NCBI GenBank assembly: GCA_025360455.1 | Contig: JANYCF010000037.1 | Location: 1-41,662, forward strand | Reading direction: 5' to 3' | DNA from: Opitutaceae bacterium | GTDB taxonomy: Bacteria; Verrucomicrobiota; Verrucomicrobiia; Opitutales; Opitutaceae | DNA length: 41,662 bases | Part shown: positions 19,741 to 28,855 of the stretch, piece after piece | Layout of the letters: every line of letters starts with the position of its first letter | How positions within the stretch are numbered: the stretch's first letter is position 1 | Notes under the pieces: model-generated | The model's database searches: none | Told to the model about the DNA's origin: nothing | What the model saw: only the letters and a program-made list of their open reading frames with translations | Program-made: the position numbers and the translations under genes

Positions 19741-20706
19741 CTAGGTCTGGCCTAAAAACGATCGGGTCTTCCGCAGCAATCGTTTCGACATCGTTGCGAC
19801 AAACCAACGCGAACGGGCGGTTGCCCTTGGCTGAATCATCTGGCGGGTGTCGGTGCAAAAAACGAATTTGCCCGTGCGATTGGCGATTTCTCGCGCCTGC
19901 CCGATGGAGCTTTCATAAAACATGACGGTTTCGGTGCTCCGGTAGACCGAGGCCTTGAACGAGCCATAGCAGCCCAGGCGCCGGCGTTCTTGGGCGTTCG
20001 GCAGATCGAGCATCCGCAGTTGCCCATAAGGAATCTGGTGCTGCGCGAGCCAGGCTTCGGTTTGCGGCCGATATTTTTCCAAGCGCGAAGTCACGAGGTA
20101 AGCCACCTTGTAGGTCGGGATATACCGGGGCGGAACCTCGGTCAGAAATTTCACGTAGCCGGCGCCATCGTCGTTTTCCGTTTCAAGAGGATCCCGGCAA
20201 AGCACCCCGTCGATATCCATGCAGCAATTCGGAATCAAATTCCGGTGGTGCATGATGTTCCACTCAAACGCCCGCGGCTGTGCGACCTCGCTGGCAAAAT
20301 AATCGACTGCGGAGCCTGTGCCGGGCGACACGTAGATGGCGGCAAAATAGTATGCGCAATTTCGGTTCGAGGTGCTGAGCAATTGGCGCGCCGTGGCCAT
20401 GGCCGTGCCGCGGTCATAGCTGTCATCGACGATCAGGACTTTCGGCCGGCTGCTTGCGCCGCGAACGGTTCGTTCGCCAATTCGCTCCCCTCCGCCCAAG
20501 GTGCGGTTGGCAATAAATCCGTCGAGATCGGCGAGCGGAAGATTGAGGTGGAGGGCAATCAGGTTCGCGGCGAGTAATCCGCTGCGCGGGATGCCCACGA
20601 CGAGGCTAAGGTCGCGCGGCAAGGTGGGCAACCACGCCACAATATCGGCGTTGAGCTCGGCGACGCTGCGGTACTGCATGGTCATGTCTGGGAGGGCGAC
20701 TTTCAT
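19741..20706 (-). CDS. Phosphoribosyltransferase-HAD hydrolase fusion-like protein
   Basis: PRPP-binding-like 'KVLIVDDSYDRGTAMATAR' and 'LVVGIPRSGLLAANLIAL' in the N-half; HAD motif-I-like 'CMDIDGVLCRDP' and 'YLVTSRLEKYRPQTEAWL' in the C-half. Met at 20706 gives an ATGA overlap with the upstream flippase. Confidence 0.78.
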   Translation of the reverse strand: MKVALPDMTMQYRSVAELNADIVAWLPTLPRDLSLVVGIPRSGLLAANLIALHLNLPLADLDGFIANRTLGGGERIGERTVRGASSRPKVLIVDDSYDRGTAMATARQLLSTSNRNCAYYFAAIYVSPGTGSAVDYFASEVAQPRAFEWNIMHHRNLIPNCCMDIDGVLCRDPLETENDDGAGYVKFLTEVPPRYIPTYKVAYLVTSRLEKYRPQTEAWLAQHQIPYGQLRMLDLPNAQERRRLGCYGSFKASVYRSTETVMFYESSIGQAREIANRTGKFVFCTDTRQMIQPRATARSRWFVATMSKRLLRKTRSFLGQT

Positions 20707-22001
20707 ACGGGATTGGTTCGTTTCAGGTTCCACCAACTAAGAGACATGCTGCCGGCCAACACTCCAAATTCGCTGAGACAGGCGACACTGCTGGCAGCAA
20801 TCGCACCGTAATGCGGAATAAGCACGAGGTTGAAACCCAAACTGAGCAGGGCCACGGCGCTCGTGATGGCGAGCATCGATTTGTCGCGTTGCTGAGCCCA
20901 GAGTCCCCAGGTGAAAAGGCTGTTGAGAACGACAATACCCTTGGAGGAAAGCAGGATCGCACAGGGCAGGGCGCCGCCCGCGAAGGCTTGCCCAAACACT
21001 TTGGGGAAAAGCCAGGGCAGGACAAAAAATGCCGCTGCCACCGCCGGGATGAGCAGAAGAGAAAAGGCAAGCATCAGCTGCAACTGGCGACGGAAGAGCA
21101 CATGCGGGCCTTCCTTGGCCCAATCGATGAGCCGTGGATAGAGAATCGCCGGAATCAGGGCGAGAAAAGGGTAGACGGCCTGCACCACTTGCAGGGCGGG
21201 ACGATACAGGCCCAGTTCGCTGACGGAGCACAGGCTGGCGATCAACAATTGTTGAAAACTGACGTAAGTATAAATGACCACGGCGCTCAAAATCAACCAA
21301 TGGTGGCTGAAGGAGCGCACGAGATAATTTTTCCACCGGCCCCGCGTGCAAACGGAAATCGTGTGCCGGCGCCAAGCGTATCGCCAGGTAAGAAACCAAG
21401 CGGCCGCACCGGCCAGCGCCTGTGCGATCATATCCATGCCCGCTACCGGGAATGGCACCAGGAGGATCACGATCATCACGGTAACCAAACCGGCCTGCAA
21501 GGCCACGAATCGCTGTTGGGCGGGAACATCGTCGGTCGCCTGAAAAATCCAGGTCGGCGACGTCGCTTGTAACACCAGCAGGACAAACCCCGCGCAAGCG
21601 GCGATGAGGAATTTATGGTCGTGGTCACCAAAAAATTCGACCGCGAAAAGGAGAACGCCGAGCAGAAGGCTCGTGAGCAATCTTCCCCAGAAGACGTCGT
21701 TGACGAGATCGTCGCGTTTTTTTGAGTCAGCTTCGGTGCGATAACTGCGGACGAGCGAAATATCCTGGCCAAGGGTGACAAAGAGAATGGCCGTCAGCAA
21801 AAGAGATTGTACCACGCCCGAGATACCCAGCTTTTCCGGTCCCAGCCAGCGGGCCGCCAAAATGGCGCCGATCGCCCCGGTGCCGGCTCCGCCAATTCGC
21901 CACACGGCGCTGCTCAGATATTTTTGGGCGGACAGTTTCCACGCGTAACCTGATTGGATCACCGGTGGAGATATGCCGGCACTGGCAACAGCCTCAGACA
22001 T
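20703..22001 (-). CDS. Polysaccharide flippase, Wzx-like (second in locus)
   Basis: Multi-TM; 'LSSAVWRIGGAGTGAIGAILAARWLGPEKLGISGVVQSLLLTAILFVTLGQDISLVRSYR'. Probable Met at 22001 (MSEAVASAG); the ORF is open to 22148. Confidence 0.85.
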   Translation of the reverse strand: MSEAVASAGISPPVIQSGYAWKLSAQKYLSSAVWRIGGAGTGAIGAILAARWLGPEKLGISGVVQSLLLTAILFVTLGQDISLVRSYRTEADSKKRDDLVNDVFWGRLLTSLLLGVLLFAVEFFGDHDHKFLIAACAGFVLLVLQATSPTWIFQATDDVPAQQRFVALQAGLVTVMIVILLVPFPVAGMDMIAQALAGAAAWFLTWRYAWRRHTISVCTRGRWKNYLVRSFSHHWLILSAVVIYTYVSFQQLLIASLCSVSELGLYRPALQVVQAVYPFLALIPAILYPRLIDWAKEGPHVLFRRQLQLMLAFSLLLIPAVAAAFFVLPWLFPKVFGQAFAGGALPCAILLSSKGIVVLNSLFTWGLWAQQRDKSMLAITSAVALLSLGFNLVLIPHYGAIAASSVACLSEFGVLAGSMSLSWWNLKRTNPV

Positions 22002-22173
22002 CGGAATGAATCGGTTGCGGTGACTGTTGGCGGCATAGCTTCGCCTCGTCACTTCTGTTCCCGTTTTGAGTGGGAAGGAGTGAACCAGCATAGCGATTGG
22101 ACTGTGGGTCTGCCTGAAACAAAATTGGTCCGTGTTTTTTACCGCCACGGCTCAGGCGGTATTTCGGGGGCGC

Positions 22174-24471
22174 TCAGCCCTTGGCCGGAATCGGTTTTGG
22201 GACGGCCGGTTGGCTTGAGGACTTGGCCTTGGTCGGCGCGCCGTAGGAGTAGCCCTTGGCGGCCGCCTTGTAGCCATAAGCGAGCTTCTTGTTCGCATGG
22301 CGCGGGACAAAGCCATTCAAAACCAAGCCAAGAAAGGGCAGGTTGGCCTTGGCGAATTCCTCGATCACTTGTTTGACCTGCACAACCGGGGCGACGTTTT
22401 CGCGGGCCACGAGTATACGCGCAGCCGCGTAGCGGGCGAGCATGAGTGCGTCCTGAAAGACCCCGGCTGGTGGCGTGTCGAGAATGATCACATCATAACC
22501 GCTCTTCAGGCCTGCGATGAGCTGTTGCATTGAGGTGGACACGAAAAACTGGCTGGGTTGCGGCTCGGCCCCGCCCGCGCAGATCAGGTCAGTGCCGTCG
22601 ACGAGCTTGCGCACGCCCAGCGGTCTGGCGGGATCCAGCAAGTTGTCGGTCGGACAGCCGGCTCTGGCCCAGACGAGAAATCCTTTTTCCTGGGTGACGC
22701 CGTGAAGGTCATGTTGCGTGGGGCGGCGCAAATCCAGGTCCACCAGCACGGTTTTCTTGCCCATTTGTTGATAGGTGCTCGCGAGATTTGAGGCGACCAG
22801 TGATTTTCCCTCGCCGGGTAAGGCGGAGGTGACCACGACTACCTTGGGATAACCTTGGGCCGACCCGATCTCGAGCTGGCCCATGATACCGACAAATGAT
22901 TCGGCGATGACGAGGTCCGTTTTATTGCGCACCACGTGAGCCCGTTCTTCCGGACGGATTTTCAACGAGTGAATTCCGCCGAGCAGACCGAGACCGAGGA
23001 CTTTTTCGACATCGGCCGTACCGGTAACCCGCTCGTCCAGCACGCTGGCGATGAGCGGACTGGCCAGGAAGGCTCCGATGGCCAAAAAGGCTACGATTAA
23101 GCCATAGAGCACTTTCTTCGGTACCCGTCGCTTGACCAGATAGGCGGGGTCGACGATTTGCATAAAATCGGTGGGCAGCTTGCTGGAGACGGAGGCCTCG
23201 CCGATTTTTTTCTCCAGGGCGTTCAGCGTGATGATTTTCGAATCCACTCCCGCGCTGAGAATCTCATAATTCGAAGCGAGTTTTTCTATTTCAATCGAGC
23301 TGTTGAAGGCATCGTCGAATTCTTTTTTAAGAAGTTTTTCGTTTTGGGAGGCGACGTCCAGCTGGGCTTCCAGATCGCGCACGGCGACGTCGAAATTGCG
23401 CTGCAGGCTGCTTTCGATGCCGGTGATCTGGGAGTCTACTTCCCGCATTTTCGGGTGGTTCGGGCCATACCGACTGGCGAGCACGGCGCGTTGGGCCATT
23501 TGTTGGTCGAGCGTTTGACGCAACAGTTCGTTGTTGGCAAAGCCTGCCAGATAGGAGTTTTCCCAAGGGTATTTTGAGCGGGCCCGGTCGACTTTGGCCT
23601 GCTTCGCCAAGGTATCGAGCCCGCTTCGTTTGACGCGGATATCGGACAGGCTCGCGTCGAGGCGCTTGAGCCGTTCGGTCAGAATGCTTTGGTTGTCGGC
23701 ACGGGAGATGATGCCGTTCTTTTTCCGGAAATCCAACCGCTCTGATTCGACTTTAGCGATTTCGGTGCGGATCGATTCAGCCTGTTTTTCGAGCAGGGTG
23801 TAGCCTTCGAGATTGGCGGTCTTATATTCCTGTTGGACGTAGTTGAGGTATTCACCAGCCATGCGGTCGGCCACCAAAATGGCTATCGTTGGCTCCTGGT
23901 GGGTCACCGAGATCGTGTAGTACTCGCGGCCTCGCTCGCGCTCGATGGCGATCTTGCCTTCAAAAAAATCCTGAAAGAAGTCATCGCTGATGGTTTCTCC
24001 GGGCTTCAGGTACGGACCCGCAATCAGAGTTTTTTCATTCGGAGTGAAGGAGGCGGTCAACCGGGTCCCAAATTTCCGGCTGGTCATCATGGAAAGATGA
24101 TTGCGCAGATTATTCTCACGCGATTGATCCGAGCTGCCGCCGGATTCGGCCTGTGTCCCGATGACTTTATCCAGTGTGCTTTGCGCCAGCAAGGCGGTTT
24201 GCGCCGTGTACTCGACGGGGCGCTTAAACAAATACCAACCGACCGGACCGGCGAACAACAGGGCGCCGAGCACGCCCCAATACCACTTGGCCCTGATGAC
24301 CCGGAGCGAGTGACTGATGAGCTCGATCAATTCCTTGAACGAAAAATCGTCATTCGCCGCGGGGCGTCGCCCGTTGCCGGGTGGGAAAGGAGCACTCGTG
24401 GCCGCGAACGGCGCGCCAGTGGTGAAGTAGGGCGGGCGGGTATCCCCTGAGAAAGGTGGCGTCGGTTCCAT
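22174..24471 (-). CDS. Polysaccharide copolymerase / bacterial tyrosine kinase (Wzc-like, PCP-2a)
   Basis: Wzz-type N-terminal region, coiled-coil, then Walker A 'SALPGEGKSLVASNLA', Walker A' 'TVLVDLDLRRPTQ', Walker B 'DVIILDTPPAG', and a Tyr-containing tail 'LAYGYKAAAKGYSYGAP'. Start Met at 24471 (MEPTPPF). Confidence 0.93.
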   Translation of the reverse strand: MEPTPPFSGDTRPPYFTTGAPFAATSAPFPPGNGRRPAANDDFSFKELIELISHSLRVIRAKWYWGVLGALLFAGPVGWYLFKRPVEYTAQTALLAQSTLDKVIGTQAESGGSSDQSRENNLRNHLSMMTSRKFGTRLTASFTPNEKTLIAGPYLKPGETISDDFFQDFFEGKIAIERERGREYYTISVTHQEPTIAILVADRMAGEYLNYVQQEYKTANLEGYTLLEKQAESIRTEIAKVESERLDFRKKNGIISRADNQSILTERLKRLDASLSDIRVKRSGLDTLAKQAKVDRARSKYPWENSYLAGFANNELLRQTLDQQMAQRAVLASRYGPNHPKMREVDSQITGIESSLQRNFDVAVRDLEAQLDVASQNEKLLKKEFDDAFNSSIEIEKLASNYEILSAGVDSKIITLNALEKKIGEASVSSKLPTDFMQIVDPAYLVKRRVPKKVLYGLIVAFLAIGAFLASPLIASVLDERVTGTADVEKVLGLGLLGGIHSLKIRPEERAHVVRNKTDLVIAESFVGIMGQLEIGSAQGYPKVVVVTSALPGEGKSLVASNLASTYQQMGKKTVLVDLDLRRPTQHDLHGVTQEKGFLVWARAGCPTDNLLDPARPLGVRKLVDGTDLICAGGAEPQPSQFFVSTSMQQLIAGLKSGYDVIILDTPPAGVFQDALMLARYAAARILVARENVAPVVQVKQVIEEFAKANLPFLGLVLNGFVPRHANKKLAYGYKAAAKGYSYGAPTKAKSSSQPAVPKPIPAKG

Positions 24472-24481
24472 AGTAATGGGA

Positions 24482-25132
24482 TTAAAATATACGTTCAGGC
24501 ACGAAAACAATGTCGTCGGGCTGCAAGCGGAATTGGGCTTCCTTGGCTGTTTCGTTGAGATAGGAGGCTACGTTGACGGTGAAGGAAACTTCCTTGCCAT
24601 CGACTATGCGCATGACTTTGACGGCGTCCGTCCGGGCCACACGGGTAAAACCACCGGCGCGGGTGATGGCGTTGACGATACCCATCTGGCTGCGCTCGAT
24701 CGAAAATTCGACCAAGAACGGTGCGTTGACCTGGCCCAGTACCGACACCGTGCGGGGCGCATAGGATTCGAAGGAGAGAATAACCTGCGGGTCGATATAG
24801 TACCCTTCGTCGTGATAACGTTTTTCCATCAAGACTTCGGTCTCGCGCAAAGTAAGCCCACCGACCTTGACCGTGCCGAGCAAAGGTACGGAAATTTCCC
24901 CTTGGGAGGAGACACGCTGGAACAACGTTTCGTCCGCTTCCCCGGTAATGTGAAACCGGATCTGATCATTTGAAACGATGCGGTAGTCGGGATTAGCAGG
25001 TTTGGGGGCCGGATTTGCCGGGGTGGTTGGTTCCGAAAAAAGCGTCACGACGAGCAGGCCGGCGCATCCAGAGACAAGCCGGCGCAAGCGACTCACGGTC
25101 CGGTGGACGGAAAAGGAAGGATGCGGTTTCAT
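24482..25132 (-). CDS. Wza-like polysaccharide export protein (Poly_export + SLBB)
   Basis: 216 aa; 'YRIVSNDQIRFHITGEADETLFQRVSSQGEISVPLLGTVKVGGLTLRETEVLMEKRY' then an SLBB-like 'VSVLGQVNAPFLVEFSIERSQMGIVNAITRAGGFTRVA'. Confidence 0.92.
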   Translation of the reverse strand: MKPHPSFSVHRTVSRLRRLVSGCAGLLVVTLFSEPTTPANPAPKPANPDYRIVSNDQIRFHITGEADETLFQRVSSQGEISVPLLGTVKVGGLTLRETEVLMEKRYHDEGYYIDPQVILSFESYAPRTVSVLGQVNAPFLVEFSIERSQMGIVNAITRAGGFTRVARTDAVKVMRIVDGKEVSFTVNVASYLNETAKEAQFRLQPDDIVFVPERIF

Positions 25133-25138
25133 GTGATT

Positions 25139-26299
25139 TTAGAAATGATAGGTTGAGCCCAAGGTGAAGAGGTCTCGTTTGTACTCGGCGAAATCTTTAC
25201 TGGAATTTTGTGAGGTGTGGTGCCAGGCGAGGGAAACGCGAAAACGGAGCGAGGGTTGGTAGGCGAATTCTGTCCCCACATCCCAACTCTCGTCGCTGCG
25301 GTCCTGTACCGTACGGCTGTAGATTGCATGTGTCGTGCCGATCTGGAGATTATATTGCCAACGCTCGATGATTTCGTGGGTGAAGGTCAGGGAAGCACGG
25401 CTGCTTTTTTCGGTTTGCCCGTCGGGTGCATAGTTGGCCCCGCTGTAGGCGGTCAGGGTGAGCCGGCGGTGGGGATCGGCCGTCCAAGTGAGATCGGCGC
25501 CGCCCACCGGGAGATTGATGCGGTTGACATATCCCCGGGTGTAACTGACCCGCCCGAATCCGACATAAACGCTGCCGGTGAGCTTGGCGGTTACTTCACC
25601 CCGCAGCCGGATGGTGGCATAATACTCCGTGCTGTCGACCAGGTCAAAGGTTCGGGCCGGATCATTCGGTTTGGAATGGCCCAAGGCGGCGCCAACATTC
25701 AGGGAAAGTTCGGTGCGCTTGTCGTGCTGGAAGGCGAGACCGAGGAAGGCCTCGCCGCGGTTGCTTTGGTTGAGCTTGACCGAGTCGAATTTTTTTTGGT
25801 CGAAGGCCGCAGTGCCGCGCAGACCGAGTTTTCCCGTGAGCGGGAGGTAACCTTCGGAGTCGAAGAACAGTTGTTTGGTCTGAACGCGTTCCCCGAGGTA
25901 GATATTCGGCTGGGAACTTTTCAGCCAGAAAGCTTCCGCCCGGTACACGGGCAGGACGTCGTTGGCATTTGGGTAAGCGTAGATGGCATCGAGCTTCAAA
26001 TCGGTTTGGTTGGGCTGCCGTTCATTCATGAACACGGTGTGCGTCACCCCGCCGTTGATTCTGAAGTCCGTGCTGGAATTGTGGCGGGCGAAGGTCAGGT
26101 AGGGATTCGCACTGACGAACATATCACCCAAACCGTCATGACTGACGGTTAGGTTGGAATCATAGCCCAGCGAACCGCTCAGCGCACTGGTCAAGGCCCA
26201 ATCGTTGGATTCCCAAAGGGAGCCATAGGCGATTGGGGCCAAGACCAACAGGACGAACGCACTCGGATAACCGTGAAGTCTTTTGGCGGATCGGGACAT
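25139..26299 (-). CDS. Outer-membrane beta-barrel protein associated with EPS export
   Basis: 386 aa; signal-like N-terminus, alternating amphipathic strands, C-terminal aromatic 'LFTLGSTYHF' typical of a BAM-recognised last strand. Confidence 0.8.
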   Translation of the reverse strand: MSRSAKRLHGYPSAFVLLVLAPIAYGSLWESNDWALTSALSGSLGYDSNLTVSHDGLGDMFVSANPYLTFARHNSSTDFRINGGVTHTVFMNERQPNQTDLKLDAIYAYPNANDVLPVYRAEAFWLKSSQPNIYLGERVQTKQLFFDSEGYLPLTGKLGLRGTAAFDQKKFDSVKLNQSNRGEAFLGLAFQHDKRTELSLNVGAALGHSKPNDPARTFDLVDSTEYYATIRLRGEVTAKLTGSVYVGFGRVSYTRGYVNRINLPVGGADLTWTADPHRRLTLTAYSGANYAPDGQTEKSSRASLTFTHEIIERWQYNLQIGTTHAIYSRTVQDRSDESWDVGTEFAYQPSLRFRVSLAWHHTSQNSSKDFAEYKRDLFTLGSTYHF

Positions 26300-26305
26300 C
26301 TTGGA

Positions 26306-27874
26306 CTAGTGAGCGTTCTTAATCTTAAACATCGTCGCTACGATACAGTAGAGATCGAGGAGCGGACTCCAGTTCTCTAAATAGTATAGGTCGGCCTCGA
26401 TGCGTTTTTTCAAGTCGGTATCTCCCCGTAGGCCATGGATCTGAGCCCAGCCAGTGATGGCGGTGCGTACTTCATGGCGGGCGTTGTAGTTTGGGATGGT
26501 GTCCTTGAATTTTTCTATCAGTTCCGGACGCTCGGGCCGGGGGCCCACCAAGCTCATGTCGCCGACCAGCACATTCCAGAACTGCGGGAGTTCATCGATG
26601 TTGGTCTTGCGCATGATGGTGCCGATTTTAAGGCGACGCGGATCTTCTTTTTGGCACCAGACGGCACCGGATTTGGCTTCGGCATCGACACGCATGCTAC
26701 GGATTTTTAAAATGTAGAAGGTGCGGCCACTGCGGCTGGTGCGCAATTGACGATAGAATATCGGACCGGGTGATTCCAAGTACACCAGCAAGGCAAACGG
26801 CGGAATGATGAACGAGCAAAGTACCAGTCCGACGATGGAACCGGCGATATCCATGCCTCGTTTGAAGACGCGATTGATGGTCCGGTCCAGTGGCAATTGA
26901 CGGACGCCGAGCAACGGTACACCGCTGGCGGTTTCTACTTGCAGTCCGGAGTTCAAAGCCGGGAAGTATTCCGGCACCAGCTGGAAATTAAGCATCTCCC
27001 TTTGGCAAAAAGTGATGAGGTGTTGGATCTCACTGGATGAGCATGAGACTTCGGAAAGAATCACCGCATCGGCATGGCAATCGGCGACCAATTGAGGCAG
27101 GGAGGAATAATCTCCGAGCACGGCCACCTCGTTCGGCGGGGAAGTGGTGAACTGCCCATTCGGCATCGGGACGCAGCCGATGATTTCTTGGAGCTGGGCG
27201 AGATCTCCGCGCATGGCCTTGCGCAGATGGGTGGCCCGGTCATTCCATCCGACCAAAATCACGCGTGCGCTGGCCGCTTCTTTAACCCGGGGTTGAATCA
27301 ACAGGATGAAGGAAACTAGCCGCCACATCATGAGGAATACGACCAGGGTGATCATGCAGTACATGACACCGATGCGCGGTGAGAAATCCGTTACGCGAAA
27401 AACTCCAATGAATGCCCAGATTAGAATGGACCAAATAGCTGCCGCTTTAAGAATGTTTTTCATCCAGCGTTGCACGCGGTATAGGTTCGCGGTTTCGTAG
27501 GTCTTGAACAACATCATCAGCCAGACGAAGGCGGCGCCCCCGCCGATGCTCCAAGTGGCGAGTGAGGCATTGAGAATGGGCTGATGGGCAGAATTTAGCA
27601 CGCCGCCGAGGCGTTGCCATTCGCGCAATTGCAGGCCGGCAAAAATCGATCCGCAGGCGACCAGCAGATCGCCCGCCATGATGATCGCAGCCAGCATGAA
27701 GGCGTATTCACGCGGCACGATCTGCGAGTGGCCTGATTGTGCTTGGTCGGTACCAACAGGTGTTGCTTGCGCACTGGAGCTGCCTGCGCTGGTTGAGCGA
27801 GGGAAAAGCAGCAAATTGGCGGGCGAAAATCCAGCCGAAGCTGAGCGCACGTCAGAAGCGATTGTCGAGTTCAT
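26306..27874 (-). CDS. Undecaprenyl-phosphate glucose phosphotransferase-like (polyprenyl glycosylphosphotransferase)
   Basis: 'RVFKRGMDIAGSIVGLVLCSFIIPPFALLVYLESPGPIFYRQLRTSRSGRTFYILKIRSMRVDAE...NIDELPQFWNVLVGDMSLVGPRPERPELIEKF' WcaJ-type signature. Met at 27874 (MNSTIASD); the ORF is open to 27937. Confidence 0.95.
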   Translation of the reverse strand: MNSTIASDVRSASAGFSPANLLLFPRSTSAGSSSAQATPVGTDQAQSGHSQIVPREYAFMLAAIIMAGDLLVACGSIFAGLQLREWQRLGGVLNSAHQPILNASLATWSIGGGAAFVWLMMLFKTYETANLYRVQRWMKNILKAAAIWSILIWAFIGVFRVTDFSPRIGVMYCMITLVVFLMMWRLVSFILLIQPRVKEAASARVILVGWNDRATHLRKAMRGDLAQLQEIIGCVPMPNGQFTTSPPNEVAVLGDYSSLPQLVADCHADAVILSEVSCSSSEIQHLITFCQREMLNFQLVPEYFPALNSGLQVETASGVPLLGVRQLPLDRTINRVFKRGMDIAGSIVGLVLCSFIIPPFALLVYLESPGPIFYRQLRTSRSGRTFYILKIRSMRVDAEAKSGAVWCQKEDPRRLKIGTIMRKTNIDELPQFWNVLVGDMSLVGPRPERPELIEKFKDTIPNYNARHEVRTAITGWAQIHGLRGDTDLKKRIEADLYYLENWSPLLDLYCIVATMFKIKNAH

Positions 27875-28271
27875 GTAGGTATAGCATTGGGTTGGCTCGG
27901 ACTGTATCCGGACCGAGTTGTTCCGGGGGGGAATCACCTACTACTGCTTGGGTAAAAAGAACGGGTGCAACTTGTCACTGCACTGTCCACCCGTAATTGC
28001 ATGAAGGGTGCCACAAAAAATGAATATTTCTTCACATCTTTGTTATGTAAGCCGAGCTGTTGCTCGGTGAGAAATAAGATGCCCGCGCCTAATAGGACAT
28101 GGGCGGTTCACGAGACAGCCTCTATAATATGAAGCGTGAAATCGAACTTGCCGTTAAAATATCGTAATCAGCGCACAAGACATTCTGGTTTTTTGCGCGG
28201 TCTTTGTGCTGCGCGAGACAACGAATTTCACGAAGCCCGCTGAGCAATGGGCCCAGTTGCGATCTGGCCAG

Positions 28272-28295
28272 CAGAATATTTAAAGCAATATTCTG
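28272..28295. other. Perfect 9-bp inverted repeat downstream of dciA
   Basis: cagaatatt-taaagc-aatattctg. Confidence 0.55.
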
Positions 28296-28304
28296 ACCGA
28301 ATGA

Positions 28305-28688
28305 TTAACCCGTTCTGAGCGCCAGACCTTTGATGCCTTCGCAGCCGGGGAGTTTTTTCACTTTGGCCAAAATACTCAGGCGGTGCATGAAGAGTTCGTT
28401 GCGGACCACGGCGTGCGAGACGAGGACGATGAGCTGCGCGCGCTCGACGACGAGCGGGTGCGAGTAAGTGGCGTTCGCGACGCCGACGAGCTCGGGCCAT
28501 TGATCGCGGATGCTGTGCTCGAGTGAATCGTGGCTGATCCGGTATTTGACGAGCAACGTATCGATGAGCGCGCCGAGTTCGGTGGCTTGGCGCTTTTTCG
28601 AGCGGCCACGATCCCCGGGGAGTTCGCGCAGATCGGCGATCAGGTTCTCCACGGTGCGGCTGAATTCTTTGGGCTCGGTGGACATCAA
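28305..28688 (-). CDS. dciA: DUF721 / DciA-family protein
   Basis: 127 aa; 'LIDTLLVKYRISHDSLEHSIRDQWPELVGVANATYSHPLVVERAQLIVLVSHAVVRNELFMHRLSILAKV' fits the DUF721 pattern (W..lVG..ia.hs.p......L.V.v.s....NEL). Confidence 0.8.
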   Translation of the reverse strand: MMSTEPKEFSRTVENLIADLRELPGDRGRSKKRQATELGALIDTLLVKYRISHDSLEHSIRDQWPELVGVANATYSHPLVVERAQLIVLVSHAVVRNELFMHRLSILAKVKKLPGCEGIKGLALRTG

Positions 28689-28733
28689 AGAAAATTAATC
28701 ACGAATTTTCCGGATGGACTCGGATGAGACAGA

Positions 28734-28802
28734 GTAGCCGCGTTGGAGCGAAGCGACAACGTGGTGATGACCACGCTTTCGCGCACGCTCAAGCGCGGCT
28801 AC
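28734..28802. repeat. Intergenic palindromic repeat, copy 1
   Basis: gtagccgcgttggagcg ... cgctcaagcgcggctac, near-perfect terminal inverted repeats; shares ~30 nt (gtagccgcgttggagcg-aagcgacaacg) with 32884. Confidence 0.8.
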
Positions 28803-28855
28803 TGGTGGTTGGTCATCCGTGAACATCCGTGAAATCCGTGGTTAAAAGACTTGGT

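Noticed and set aside
25217-26152. 311-aa plus-strand ORF opposite the OM beta-barrel gene
   Set aside because: Antisense to a convincing CDS in GC-rich DNA; no independent evidence.
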